This document shows, piece after piece, positions 20,470-31,850 of a DNA stretch of 64,000 nucleotides. Where the stretch lies: assembly GCA_936432065.2 (NCBI GenBank), contig OW386286.2, positions 264,449,987 to 264,513,986 of the forward strand. The letters run 5' to 3'. The notes under the pieces are model-generated. The model searched no databases. It was not told the origin of the DNA and saw nothing but the letters and a program-made list of their open reading frames with translations. Origin of the DNA: Rutpela maculata (taxonomy: Eukaryota > Arthropoda > Insecta > Coleoptera > Cerambycidae). Position 1 is the first letter of the stretch; each line of letters begins with the position of its first letter. The position numbers and the translations under genes were made by a program.

Positions 20470-21714
20470 CTCGCTGTGTTTAAAGTGACATGACTGACAA
20501 AACAAAAACGCATCAATTTTGTTTGCAAAGTGAAGACGCGTCCATTCTTGCGGGTAGATTTGTAAAAGTGTCTAGATTTAGCAGATATTAAATCAGTTGT
20601 CTTCGATAATATTTATTGTGGTTATTGATGAACATTGTGTTATCTACTGTGGGATTAAAGAGAAATTGCAGAAATACTGTAAGTAATAAACACTAATTTA
20701 ACCTTCAATTTCAACATTAGAATAACCAACTTAACTGTCGTGTTTTTGGTATTAACACGTTACTATTTGGCAATAAATTATTATATTTTATTAGGAATAT
20801 TTCATTTAAATGTTAGAGTGCTGGATGATTTTCAGGCCATCATGGTTATCGTGTGATAGATAACGTTTCAGTTCGTTTTTCGGAAATAAAACTATTATTG
20901 ACCTACTTTTCTTAGTGAATCAAAATATGTGTCAATCAGAGTTTAAACTGTTATTTGAATTAAGTTACAAGAGTGTGATTATTTAGAAATAAATAATATT
21001 TCTATTGATGCTGTCTTCTGGTTATATGACTTTTAATATAATGCAATAGAAATGGCCTTAAATTTGCAGTATAAAATAAAACATAGGAGATCAATCAAAC
21101 GGCGTAGATTTTTACGTACTCTTTCAGGATCTAAGTAATGAGGGTGAAATTTTTTTTAGAGGGGAAAGGGGAAATGTGTTTTATGCGAATATCTCGAAAA
21201 CTAAGCACTTTGGAAGATAATGCCAAGACAACTTTTTTAAAATTCATGATATTTCAAATGATATGAGACTTGTCGCGTCTATTTTAGATACAAAATGACC
21301 GAGATGCAGACATGTGTATGACCTTTGTTCACACTTGGAAGAAATCAAATTTTTACTCCCTATTTTCCCAATTTATTCAAAAACAATGCATCTACGCCAA
21401 AAATACTTTATAAAGTTGAAAGCTTATCCAAGTGCCTTTAATTTGAGACCTTTGTCGCATCCTTTAGACAGAACTTGCCAAGATATAGTAAAAAGTGTCC
21501 AAAAAGTGCATGAATATTCAATGATAAGTAAGTTATTCGTAGAGCATCCAGTAAAAAAATAGATGAGACCTTTTTGACTACCTTTTTTGTGTTTTTTCTA
21601 GTTTTTTTTTTTTAATAATTTTTGACAAAAATACAATTTCAAAATACAATAGTACAGCGAACTAATACTGGGTTAGAATTACAATTCGATAATAGTTAAA
21701 AATAAAATATACTA
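20470..21714. other. Intergenic, AT-rich
   Basis: No gene. The part at 21120-21580 shares motifs with 16890-17220 and 23390-23830 (for example TTCAAAAACAATGCAT, then CATAAAGTTGAAAGCTT-like text). It is probably a decayed repeat. Confidence 0.4.
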
Positions 21715-23171
21715 TTATCGTATGTAATATCACTAGTGCTTAAAATTTTATCGAAAATTTTTTCGAAAGCGTGTTGCCTGGTAATATAAAGAGTGCAAAT
21801 TGGCAGTTTATTATCTGATTAAATCCCGACCGCTTTAGCGGGAGGGATTTAATCTTTGATAATAAACTGCCAATTTGCACGAGTTATATTAACTAGGGGC
21901 GACTTAGCTTGAGAAAAAATTTTTAGATAAAATTTAAAGCACGAGTGGTATTTGAGGAGAATATTTCACGAATAAATAATTCATTAAGTACATCTTCAAT
22001 ATTATGTTTTCTCATTAACTGCCTTCAGACGTTTTCTTGTCACTTTTTGGAGTTTACTGACCTTTATTTTCAATTTCATCATTAATTTGATATACAGAAA
22101 TATTTCCAAACCGACTCATATTGTCAAAACAACAAATCTCAAACAAACGCAGTAGAAACAACGGAGATTCCCTATATTTTAAAATAATCTAGTGACGTTT
22201 CCATGGCAACTAGTAAATAAAACGAGTTGAAACCTTAGATATTATAATATATAGACTGGCTTAACACTCTTCAGGCGTTTCTGAAGTGCAATACGACGAG
22301 GAACGATAGAGAGAGCACTACTTTAGTACCGATGTCTCGCCCAAATATAATATACACCCATGGTTCCGAGATTGACATAGAGAGCGCCATCTAGCGCTAC
22401 AAGTTATATTCCATAATAAATAAATGTTCATCGACTCATATTTACGTATTTAATCATTACTTTTAACTTACGAAGTTTATGAATTATGTTGAAGTTTGCT
22501 TTGTTAAGCAAAGAGAATTTTAAATACAACAAATTATAACGTTTGATGCACAGCTTGGATTCAACGAGTTACTTTTTGGTAGATTACATATGTAAGTACT
22601 ATACATTTTTAGTTTGTTCCAGAACGAATGTGTACTTGACATTTATAATAAATGATTTGCTTACCTTTGTAACTACGTTATTGAGCTATTGAAAGCTGTG
22701 CTTGACTTGTTCCTGTATTATGAGCTATATTAAGTACAATCTTCGTGTGTAATTGTTACCTAATTGAACACTAGGAAAACTGAAATAGTTACAGATAGGC
22801 AAAAGTTACAGCCTATATATTTCAGACAAGATTCCGCTTTGGAATTGAGGTGTGTTTTTGTTTGCTACTACATAATACAATATTACAATTTACAAGGTAG
22901 TACGTTAACATAAGCTAGAGAAGATATTTATAGATAAAACTTAAAAGCTCGATTTGCCCTATTTGCCAAAAATATTTCACGACAAAAACGTCAAAAAATT
23001 TTCGCATATTTGCCGCTGCAGCGACCTAAAAAATTAGAGCGATAAATTATGCATGTTGGTCCTGTCAAAAGCCGATCTAGCTTGAATTACTACTAATAAT
23101 GACGTTTGATTGGTGCAATGTTTTGAAAAAACGGGCTCTCATTGGCTATAGCGTTAATGAGTGAAATAATC
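21715..23171 (+). repeat. Repeat C, copy 1 (1457 bp)
   Basis: Nearly identical, in the same orientation, to 32940-34411. It begins TTATCGTATGTAATATCACT and ends GCGTTAATGAGTGAAATAATC. Near its left end is a strong hairpin (about 21790-21890): AGTGCAAATTGGCAGTTTAT pairs with its reverse complement around a GC-rich loop region CCGACCGCTTTAGCGGGAGG. No long open frame is present. The few mismatches between the copies indicate recent duplication or transposition of a non-coding unit. Confidence 0.9.
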
Positions 23172-24960
23172 TAGTTTAATTTGACAGAATTCAACAAAAT
23201 AATAGTCAGACGAACAAAATAATAGTCTTATTCATCTATTTTTTAAGTTAATGTTTGTTTTGTTGTACGACAACTTTTTATTAATTAAAATAACTTGTTT
23301 AAAAATACCATCAATATAGTTTGGTTTAACAAAATTAACGATATTGTTAGTTAACCATTTTTTTTTGTTGAATTGACCCATACTATTTCTTTGAGTGTAC
23401 TTGTAATTTCATGATCTTTGGGAAATAGAAAGAAGCTTATTTGTTTCACCTTCGAAGGACATGGACGATAAACACAACCCCTATACCCTTTAGAACCCAT
23501 TATAAACAAAAATCAAATAAATAAATAAAAAATTGTCGAAAATTGGAAGAAAAAGCCACTAAAATAACCAACCACCGTGTAACAGTTTCAAAGACTGTTA
23601 ATCGCACAACCTCAAGAATTATCATATGGCTTTTGACAAATATATACCTTATCGTCATGGCGACTATGAACAAATTTGGTCCCATCAGAAAGGCATGCTT
23701 TCGCTTCTGTATAGTTCCTGTCTTCTGTGCTTTTACCATTCACTCAAAAACAATATGCGATCGCGTCAAACATACTTCATAAAATTGAAAGCTTGTTTAA
23801 CTCTCTAATTTAACATCTAAATTTTCGAATTAAAGATTTTTGTTATACATTTTATATTGTGATACGTTTTAATAGCCCTTTATAATATTTTGCACTAAAA
23901 ATCTTTTTTGTTTTAATAATATAGCGTGGAAAAAAATTAAAGTATGACAATTTTTGACGAAGGCGCCGGGAAATAACAAATAAAAAATATCCGGTCAAAC
24001 TGGCTAAAACATTTTTTACATAAAGTATGTGTCTTCCTGATCAAAAAACTTTAATTGAAAAACTTTCGGAAATTGCTTCTTTGACCTCTAATAACCCATC
24101 AATTAATTAAAAATTCGAGAAGGGAGAAGATACAGAATTTTACAAGAATTTACAGCTGTATCTCGGACATATAGACCAGGAGCCCGCCAACAACTAATTG
24201 TGTGTCATAAGTTTAGTCTCAAAATGTGTGAATTGTTGTTAATTTTGGGTGGTAGAGCACAGAAATGTCCATGTCCTTTTTTTTTGGTACAGGGGCGTAT
24301 GGCAGGCCCCCAAATGTATAAGAAATATTACTTATAAAATGTAAAAAAGCAGCCACAAAGTCATAGGTTTACGCATGGGGGTTGGAGGGATTTCTTAATT
24401 TACTGCCAAAAATCACCAATTAAGACTCCCATTCATTTTGGATGGTACAAGAAGGCGCTACCTACGCTCTTCCAATTTTGAAAAAAAGTCGGGTAAAAAA
24501 AATTGATAAGTTTATGAATGACAATCAGGAACTTAGTAAATATGGACTTACCGAGTGTGAAAATATATTCGCCTTCTCTGAAAAGTGGTACGACAGCCTT
24601 GCCGAATACAGACGTGTATTCCTAAAGATTGTACATGATCATCTGTACATGACAACTTCTGGGTGTTTAGTAGTATTAAAATGAAGTCTGTTGGCTAAAC
24701 CAGTCATTTAATTTATGTATTATTATTTAGCATCAAGGTTATCTATGCAAATTAGAGTAGAGCCCTGTGGTAGTTTCTACAAACTGTGAATTAACATACT
24801 CAATAGTACTGGTCTAGTTATTAATAAGTGAAACTCAGAAACACATGTTTACGATTAAGAAGATAACTCTTAACCCATTTCAGTGATATACCTCTTATGT
24901 TGTACATTAACGGCTTGGTAAGTAGCTTCTCGTGATCAACGCAATCGAATGCCCTACCGA
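23172..24960. other. Intergenic, AT-rich
   Basis: Holds the decayed repeat mentioned above (23390-23830) and an open frame at 24442-24684 (80 codons, MVQEGATYALPILKK...) with no recognisable family. I do not call it a gene. Confidence 0.4.
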
Positions 24961-24971
24961 GATACTTTTCT

Positions 24972-25428
24972 GTAGATCTGTCTGTTGGTCTGTCTGTTGG
25001 TCTGTCTGTTATTTTTTTTGTACGCTCGATTAGAGTAATCGAGTAATCGAAACCGTTTAAGGTATTGATTTGAAATTTGGTACACGTATGTATTTTAACG
25101 TGATCTGGAACTGGATTATGTTTTCATCTTATTCTGTTGAAGAGTTGGGGGATAAATGGGGGTAATTAGATAAATCAAGTGTACAAGAACTAAAAACCTC
25201 AAAATATTTTTTACTTCATCCACCCCACTACCACTCCCTTATCACCACCCTCACCCCACTACCGATGTGGGATATCGTTTTATGGGTTCTTGGGATAGAC
25301 GATTTCAAATATTATATTATTAGAGTTCCATAAACAATTATTTCCACATACAAAATTTTTTCGTTGTGAGAGACTTGGATGGAATATCTGGATGTGGAAG
25401 TAGTGATTCCTTGGGCAGCGGTTTTTTT
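24972..25428 (+). repeat. Family A repeat, copy 2 (5' truncated)
   Basis: Starts in the GTCTGTTG microsatellite and runs through GAAACCGTTTAAGGTATTGA, ACTACCGATGTGGGATATCG and TTCCACATACAAAATTTTTT to the family end GGATGTGGAAGTAGTGATTC and GGGCAGCGGTTTTTTT. Confidence 0.85.
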
Positions 25429-26080
25429 ACTTACCTTACACTAGACCATGATGAAATTATTAGGGAATCATCGTCGAGCCATGGTGGTTTGAGAAAGATT
25501 TCCTAGAAATCGCCTAAGCTCATCTCGCTTATAATATACCTAGTTAAGAAAATAAATTGGACATTTTTGATTGCCTCTTCGATGAGGAATTTAGAACTTT
25601 ATGTAGATTTCTTTTAACAGCACAGGTGCTGTTTTTCATCTTTTGCCATAAATACTCATATCTAAAGAAATGAAATATCCAATAATACAATACAATAAAA
25701 AAACTACGCACAAATTTTAGGAACTAAGGAATTTGTGTAACATTTCGGAAAGTTGCATTACAATTCTAACCATGGATAGCTTCAATATCCTTCTCTTCAA
25801 CTTTTTTTAGTTTACGTCATTGCACCCTCAATTATTTCTTTTTATTAGTAAGTAAATGAGTTTCAATATGGAGTTATAAGGGTTCCAGGATGGCATTTCA
25901 GTATTTCACTAGTCCAGAGTCATCAACATTGTGTAAAGAGAAACCTTTGAAAATATATAATATTAATTATGAGTTCATTGTTAGTGTGGCATAACAGAGG
26001 TATTGATTGATTGATTTACCAGCGTGCGGTAGGCATTGGTAGGCACTCCCAGGTATACAGCTACGGGTCTGCTACGTCCA
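25429..26080. other. Intergenic, unassigned
   Basis: No gene. GATTGATTGATT near 26003-26015 may be the 3' tail of a LINE or SINE (compare 46200). Confidence 0.4.
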
Positions 26081-26700
26081 CGCTGGGTTGAATTAGGGTA
26101 ATGCTTGTTGCCAGCAGGGAGAGCCATGGCGCATGGTAAAGGAATGTGGGATGGGAGGTGTAGGTATTTGTGAGATGCGTTACCGCATTGTGTCGTGAGG
26201 GGCGTTTAAGCTCCGTTTCTTGTGTTTTTGGTTCTGAACTTCTGCCTCTTCTGAGTCTTCTTGTAAAATATGTGGCCGCGTTGTGCCGTGATATGGAGTG
26301 TTTATGCTCTTCTTTTGTATTTCTGCTTGTTCAAGTCTTCTTTTTCAGTGTTTTCTGATTCCTCGGTTTCCGATGCTGGGTTGAATTTGGATCATGCTTG
26401 TTGTCAGCAGCGAGAGCTACATGACGCATGGTAGAGGAGTGGGGGATGGGCAGTGTAGGTGTTTGTGAAATGCGATGTCGCATTATATTCGTGATATTTA
26501 ATGGTTATGCTCCTCTTTTTTGTGTTTCTGCTTCTACAAATTTTCTTCTTCTCCTTGTGAGTCTTGTGATTCCTCCGTTCCCGGTTCTGGTAGAGTATAA
26601 ATCTGTAGGTATTTGTGAAATGCGTGACCGCATTTCGTCATGATGTGGAGTGTCTGTGCTCCTCTATTTGTATTTCTGCTTCTACAAATCCTCTTCTTCT
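26080..26700. repeat. Degenerate tandem repeat, about 285-bp period
   Basis: The block GCTGGGTTGAATT...ATGCTTGTTG.CAGCAG, then GTAGGT.TTTGTGA.ATGCG, recurs at about 26085 and 26370. Shorter partial units restart at about 26266 and 26605. On the minus strand parts read as a coding-like repeat around PEPGTEESQ and SETEESEN, and the same peptide (PEPETEESED) appears at 30150-30190. The array therefore seems related to sequence on both sides of the LINE at 26701-30160. Confidence 0.6.
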
Positions 26701-29700
26701 GAATAATAATAATAATAATAATAATTTATTTACCACTGTCATACAGAAATGTACATATGGCAAGTCAGTTTTGTAGTACAATATAAAATAAATAATAATT
26801 ATTACAATATAAAATTAAACAAAACTATGTAATAACTAGTCAAATTGTATAAAATAACATAAAACAAGTAAGAAAAAATACAATACTGATTATATTAAAG
26901 ACAAACAACTTTAAGATTATCAAAGGATAATTATAAATAAATAAATCTTTGTTGATCCTTTATATACTACAAATCATTGTAAATGAGATGCGTCAAAAGC
27001 AGTACATAAAATAATAAATTGTGTAACAAACAACATTGTAGAGACAGCAAATAAAATAAATAAATATCACACCGTTAGGGACTGTTTTTACAAATATAAA
27101 AATCAGAGAGAAAAAAAATATGACACTATCAGGAGACTTTGTTTTTTAAGAATATCGTAAATTCATTAATTGAGTAAAATGGTTCTGTAAGAAGAAGTTT
27201 TTTTAAACGTCTCTTGAAAATAATTAAAGAGACACTGTTTCGAATGTCTGCAGGCAGCGCATTAAAAAAACGAGAACCTGCATACACAGGTGATTTTTTA
27301 TAGAATTCATGGTCGTGTTTTAATGATGAAATGTTATCTTTACCTCGAGTGTTATACGAGTGAATATCACTGTTAGTAATTAGTTTATTTTTGTTAGTGT
27401 ATGTGAAAGTTAACAGTTTCCAGAGATATATTGAAATAATAGTAAATATTTTGTTAGCTTTAAAACAATCGCGACAAGACGACTGTTGGGGTATATTAAA
27501 TATCAGTCGTAGAATTCGTTTTTGAAGAACAAAAACTCTACCAACATCTTTTGACTGACCCCACAAGACTATGTTGTAAGCTATCGCCGAATAGACAGAT
27601 GCATAATAAAAATTTAACAAAACCGTTTTGCCTACTGAGTTCTTTAACTGAGTCAATAGAAAAAAACTTTTATTTAATTTGCTGCATACCGTTTCAATAT
27701 GCAGGTCCCAGGAAAAGTGTTTGTCGATAAATACCCCTAGAAGTTTAGCTGAAGTACTAGAGGTCAATTGGCATCCATGGAAGTTAAATTTTAAGTTAGG
27801 GTCAACTTGATATTTATTGTGAATTGGCAAGCATATTGTTTTATTGTGATTTATCATAAGTTTATTTTTTGTACACCAAAGGGAAAATTCTTTAAGAACA
27901 ATATTAGCCTTAATATTAACATTTTCTTGTTTTGGGTCTGATATTACGATAGTTGTATCATCCGCGTACATAAAAACACGCCCTTGTGAGATGTTTGCAG
28001 GAAGGTCATTGATGAACAACAAGAAAATAAGCGGTCCAAGGACACTGCCTTGTGGAGTGCCTATGTTCATGTTAAATTCATCTGACCGTACGTTGTCAAT
28101 CTTAACATAAAATTTTCTGTCAAATAAGAAAGATGTGAACCAACTATTTAATTGTCCTCTAATACCCAATGCATGCAACTTCACGGAAACAAATTCTTTG
28201 TCGACCGTGTCAAATGCTCGAGTAAGGTCAAAAAGTAGTGCTATTACTATTTCATTTTGATCCATTTTATCATAGACATATTGAACAAAGTCTGCGCAGC
28301 CAGTTTCTGTCGAACAACCTCTTCGAAAACCGTGCTGGCATGATGATAAAATGTTATTTTTATCTAAAAATTCTAGTGTTTTATTATATATGACTTTTTC
28401 GAAAATTTTTGAAAAAATGCTCAACAGAGCGATAGGTCTATAATTTTCAATATCATGGTGATTACCTTTTTTATAAATTGGCACTTTGGTTGCGTATTTT
28501 AGGAGATCTGGAAATTTGCCACAAGCAATTGATAAATTAATTAGATCTGCCAGAATTTGACATAATTCTTTACAGCATTTTTTAATAAGGTTAATAGGGA
28601 TCATGTCAGGACCTGTAGATTTTTTATTTGGCAGACCCATTATTGCAAATTCGACATCTGCCGCAGTTACTGGAGATAAAAACATTGAGTTACATATATT
28701 ATAGGCTGTGGTGCACTCTTCAGAAATATTTTTTCCAAAATAGTTCAGGAGTTTTTTATCTATTACAGTAGATAAATATTCTCCAAATATGTTGGAGATC
28801 TCGTATTTATTCGTATAGAGTTTTTTATTATGTTCTATGCACGGAATAGGTTGTCTCTCAGAGGTTGTACCGCAAGTATTTTTTATTATATTCCACGCTG
28901 TTTTATTTTTGTTTTTTGAAGTATTTATTATGTTACTATAATGTTCTCTTTTTTCGGTTTGTATATCTCTATTTATTTGTAATTTTAATGTTTTATATTT
29001 GTTATCGAGGTTTTCATCGCTAACTTTTTTTCTCAGCCAATTTAATTTTTCTAGTTCTTTTCGCTCATTTTTAAGTTTCTCAGAGAAGGTAATTTTTTTG
29101 TTTCTTGGTTTCATTGTATGAACCATTTCAGGAAAAGAAGCCAGAAAACACCAATGAAAGTGTTCAAAAAACAGTTTGAAATCCTCATCTATATTGATAT
29201 TTATGAAGTTAAATTCAAAAGTTTTAAATAAAAATTTAAATTCTGCTATTGTTTGGTCATTGATTCTTCTACTATAGACAGTTTCGTTATTCTCAATCGA
29301 TTCTTGCAAAAATATATTATCTTTAAATGTTATCATCTGACCATGGTGATCCGAAAAACCAGGATCGAAATTGGTGCAACTGATAAAATCAGGTTTGTTA
29401 GTTACAACATAGTCTATTGTAGTGGAGGTTGTATTATGTGAAGTAGAAAATATTCTCGTTGGTTCATGTATGAGAGACGTCAGATTAAAAGAACAAAAAA
29501 TGTCAAGTAACATTTTTGTATTTTGGTTGTTACTATTTTGGTCAATATTAAAATCTCCGCAAACTACTATAATCTCACACTTCGTACTTGCAATAGTTAA
29601 AATTTGACTTAATAACAGTATAAATTCTTCATAGTCGCCGGAAGGTGGCCTATATATATTTATTAGACAAAATTTATTATATTTAATTGCGGAGCATTCT

Positions 29701-30160
29701 AGTATCATTTCTGAAGATAGATTACTAACTAGTTTAAAGGGCTTAATTTTTGCATATTTTTCATCAACAAAAATTACAGAACCACCATGAATTTTATCAC
29801 GTCGACAAAAAGCACTAATTTTTTTATAACCACAAATTGTAACTGCATTTAATTTATCTTGACAGAGCCAATGCTCCGTAAAACACAAAAAAGTAGGTCT
29901 GTGATCATAATCATTTACAAATAAGTCTAGTAAGTTAAGTTTATTACTGAGCGATTGAATGTTTATATGAAATGCGGACCATGAAAGTCCCGTTTTATTT
30001 ACATTTTCTATGGGTTCTTGTTGTCCTCGGAGGCGGCTGGTTGAAAATTTCGGTCGCCGGATGAGCGAAAAGTGAATCTTCTGACGGCCGCGCCCTCAGG
30101 CCATATATCTGGGTCATACACTTTGGCACAGTCTACTAATGGAAAGCCTACTTCTATCTT
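26701..30160 (-). mobile_element. LINE (CR1/Jockey-type), nearly intact ORF2
   Basis: The minus strand carries a complete endonuclease-reverse transcriptase ORF2, then about 425 bases of 3' UTR ending in a TTATTA microsatellite tail (26703-26726). Only the C-terminal end of ORF1 is clear upstream. The 5' boundary is uncertain; similarity between 26570-26600 and 30145-30190 suggests it is near 30150-30160, with the LINE inserted into the surrounding repeat. Confidence 0.85.
27129..30095 (-). CDS. LINE ORF2: apurinic endonuclease and reverse transcriptase
   Basis: The frame is open for 988 codons from a stop at 30096-30098 to the stop at 27129. The endonuclease is complete: FHINIQSLSNK, CFTEHWL, NIYRPPSGDYEEF, VVCGDFNID, TTIDYVVTN and FSDHHGQM. 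The reverse transcriptase has NYRPIALLSIFSKIFEKVI, HGFRRGCSTETG, ALLFDLTRAFDTVD (motif A), IGTPQGSVLGPLIFLLFIND (motif B), FMYADDTTIVIS (motif C with intact YADD) and NKLMINHNK (motif D). It ends ...NALPADIRN..., FKRRLKKLLL. No in-frame ATG precedes the endonuclease start, so initiation may rely on ORF1 or another codon. It nicks target DNA and copies its own RNA; all catalytic residues I can check are present. Confidence 0.93.
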   Translation of the reverse strand, partial: GRGRQKIHFSLIRRPKFSTSRLRGQQEPIENVNKTGLSWSAFHINIQSLSNKLNLLDLFVNDYDHRPTFLCFTEHWLCQDKLNAVTICGYKKISAFCRRDKIHGGSVIFVDEKYAKIKPFKLVSNLSSEMILECSAIKYNKFCLINIYRPPSGDYEEFILLLSQILTIASTKCEIIVVCGDFNIDQNSNNQNTKMLLDIFCSFNLTSLIHEPTRIFSTSHNTTSTTIDYVVTNKPDFISCTNFDPGFSDHHGQMITFKDNIFLQESIENNETVYSRRINDQTIAEFKFLFKTFEFNFININIDEDFKLFFEHFHWCFLASFPEMVHTMKPRNKKITFSEKLKNERKELEKLNWLRKKVSDENLDNKYKTLKLQINRDIQTEKREHYSNIINTSKNKNKTAWNIIKNTCGTTSERQPIPCIEHNKKLYTNKYEISNIFGEYLSTVIDKKLLNYFGKNISEECTTAYNICNSMFLSPVTAADVEFAIMGLPNKKSTGPDMIPINLIKKCCKELCQILADLINLSIACGKFPDLLKYATKVPIYKKGNHHDIENYRPIALLSIFSKIFEKVIYNKTLEFLDKNNILSSCQHGFRRGCSTETGCADFVQYVYDKMDQNEIVIALLFDLTRAFDTVDKEFVSVKLHALGIRGQLNSWFTSFLFDRKFYVKIDNVRSDEFNMNIGTPQGSVLGPLIFLLFINDLPANISQGRVFMYADDTTIVISDPKQENVNIKANIVLKEFSLWCTKNKLMINHNKTICLPIHNKYQVDPNLKFNFHGCQLTSSTSAKLLGVFIDKHFSWDLHIETVCSKLNKSFFLLTQLKNSVGKTVLLNFYYASVYSAIAYNIVLWGQSKDVGRVFVLQKRILRLIFNIPQQSSCRDCFKANKIFTIISIYLWKLLTFTYTNKNKLITNSDIHSYNTRGKDNISSLKHDHEFYKKSPVYAGSRFFNALPADIRNSVSLIIFKRRLKKLLLTEPFYSINEFTIFLKNKVS

Positions 30161-30407
30161 CTGATTCCTCCGTTTCTGGTTCTGGGAAAGTATATATCGC
30201 TGCGATTTCTTTGCGGGATTCATTTTTCCCCTCGCTTTTCTTTCCCAGTATGTTTGGTCCTGTCCCAGTTTGTTCATGATCCTCTCGATTGTTGTTTTCC
30301 CTATTTTTAGTTTGCTGCTGTTCAGTATTAACGTTTTCTTCAGTAAATGTATTGAGTCCGCTGTATTGATTGTAACGGGGTTCCAGTTCGTTGATGGATG
30401 CCAGCAT
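30008..30407 (-). pseudogene. LINE ORF1 C-terminal region, frameshifted
   Basis: Two overlapping minus-strand frames share this segment. The upstream one (30114-30407) is hydrophilic and Gln/Asn/Glu-rich (NTEQQQTKNRENNNREDHEQ) up to PEPETEESED. The other (30008-30277) ends CAKVYDPDIWPEGAAVRRF, a pattern typical of the C-terminus of CR1/Jockey ORF1 (Y.P..WP.G..VRRF). The functional reading would need a shift between them. The ORF1 stop overlaps the beginning of the ORF2 frame. Confidence 0.55.
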
Positions 30408-30409
30408 GG

Positions 30410-31813
30410 ATGGGATAAAATGATCTATGTTGTTTTGTATATGGTCCGCTACTTATTTCCGTAGATTTCTCATAGGGTTGGTGCGTGCCGAAGTTGTTAT
30501 GTTTTCTCCTTCTATCTGATGGCTATAGACAGTTCTCGTCGCTGTCAATTTTTCGTACCAGTAGCTGATGTGTCTTCATTCCTACGTTCTGTAGTGGATA
30601 TATTATTTTTGCGTTTTATGGATAGTTATTATTTCTTGCTTATTTTTTGCTTGTTATTATTATGGTTCTAAAACTTTTTAATAAAACTCCTTAGCCTTAC
30701 CATAGCCTTACCAAGTACATAAGTCGTATATAATTTAATTGGTAAAAATTGGAGACACCCTGTTTTTCACTTCTTTGCACTGAGAGATTTAATCACCCGT
30801 GCTAATTGGATATTAGCTATATCACTTAATTGTTGTTATGCTAATATGTATCATCCTATGTAGAATTTTTCACTTAACAACGATTTTGTCGCTCTGTTTT
30901 TCACTTCTTTGCACGGAGAGATTTAATCCCATGTTAATTAAATATTGACTATATCACTTAATAGTTGTTATGTTACATATATTAAGTACCTACATATTAT
31001 TTACGAAAAATACCAGTGGTAAACCTCACGGAATCTCAAATATTAAAAGTAATTTTTGAACATCCAATCATTGTATATTTTAAAAGGCGTACATAATTTC
31101 GAATATCTAAAATCCAGTTCGAGATAATTCAAAACCGGTATTGAAAATTTGTTACTCACCTAAATGAAATCCAATTAATAACTTGAATTATGTATTTGAT
31201 TTGACGATAAAGAATATAATCAAAATACTCAAGAGCTAATCTAAAACTACATATTTGGTAATATCGTCAAATTCAAATGTCATTGTAAAACATGTAATTA
31301 ATTGATTATTTATCAGGGACCTTAATAGATTATTTTTTTGCTTGCAAACAATTAATTTAGAATGTAATCTTATCTGCTATATAGGTAATATCAAAGATAT
31401 TTGATAATATATAAGTAGAAAATTAATAATTTACAGTTTAGACAAATAATTAAATGTAGAGTTAATGATAATTGTAAATATCTACATTTTAAAAGTATGA
31501 TATACATTATTTATCTGATATATTCAGCACATAAATTCCTTGTGCAAGATCTTCCAAACAAATTCAGTGAAGTTGGTTTCGTTTCCAACATACAGGGTGA
31601 TGAAAAGTCTATCAGAAAATAAACATTTTTTTCAACCACTGGCCTATTAATAAAATCACTTAAATTAAATATTAAAGAAACAATGATTGATGGTTACTTA
31701 TGCGAATATATTATATATAAATATACCTTCATACAATATATTGTTATAAAATGCAAAAATAGTCATTTTTGGCGAAGCCTCATACCATTTTATAATACAA
31801 TGAAGTAAAATTT
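30410..31813. other. Region 3' of AKR copy 2, unassigned
   Basis: AT-rich without a gene. A duplicated short block CACTTCTTTGCA...GAGAGATTTAATC occurs near 30770 and 30905. The part at 31170-31450 shares decayed similarity with 47680-47900 (for example TTTTTGCTTGCAAACAATTA). ACAGGGTGATGAAAAGTC at 31595-31612 resembles a solitary mariner end. Confidence 0.4.
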
Positions 31814-31850
31814 TCACTTAGGGAATGGCCATTCTGGATGTCCCATTAAT
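31814..31850 (-). CDS. AKR copy 2, terminal exon 5
   Basis: After acceptor TAACTTTCAG the 37 bases complete the split Lys codon and read LMGHPEWPFPK then TGA. HPEWPF is the conserved C-terminal signature of AKRs, and the phase fits exon 4 exactly. This exon is far too short to be seen as an open reading frame. Confidence 0.88.

Noticed and set aside
24442..24684. 80-codon open frame MVQEGATYALPILKK...
   Set aside because: No recognisable domain, no paralogue in the window and no splice context; kept only as a remark.
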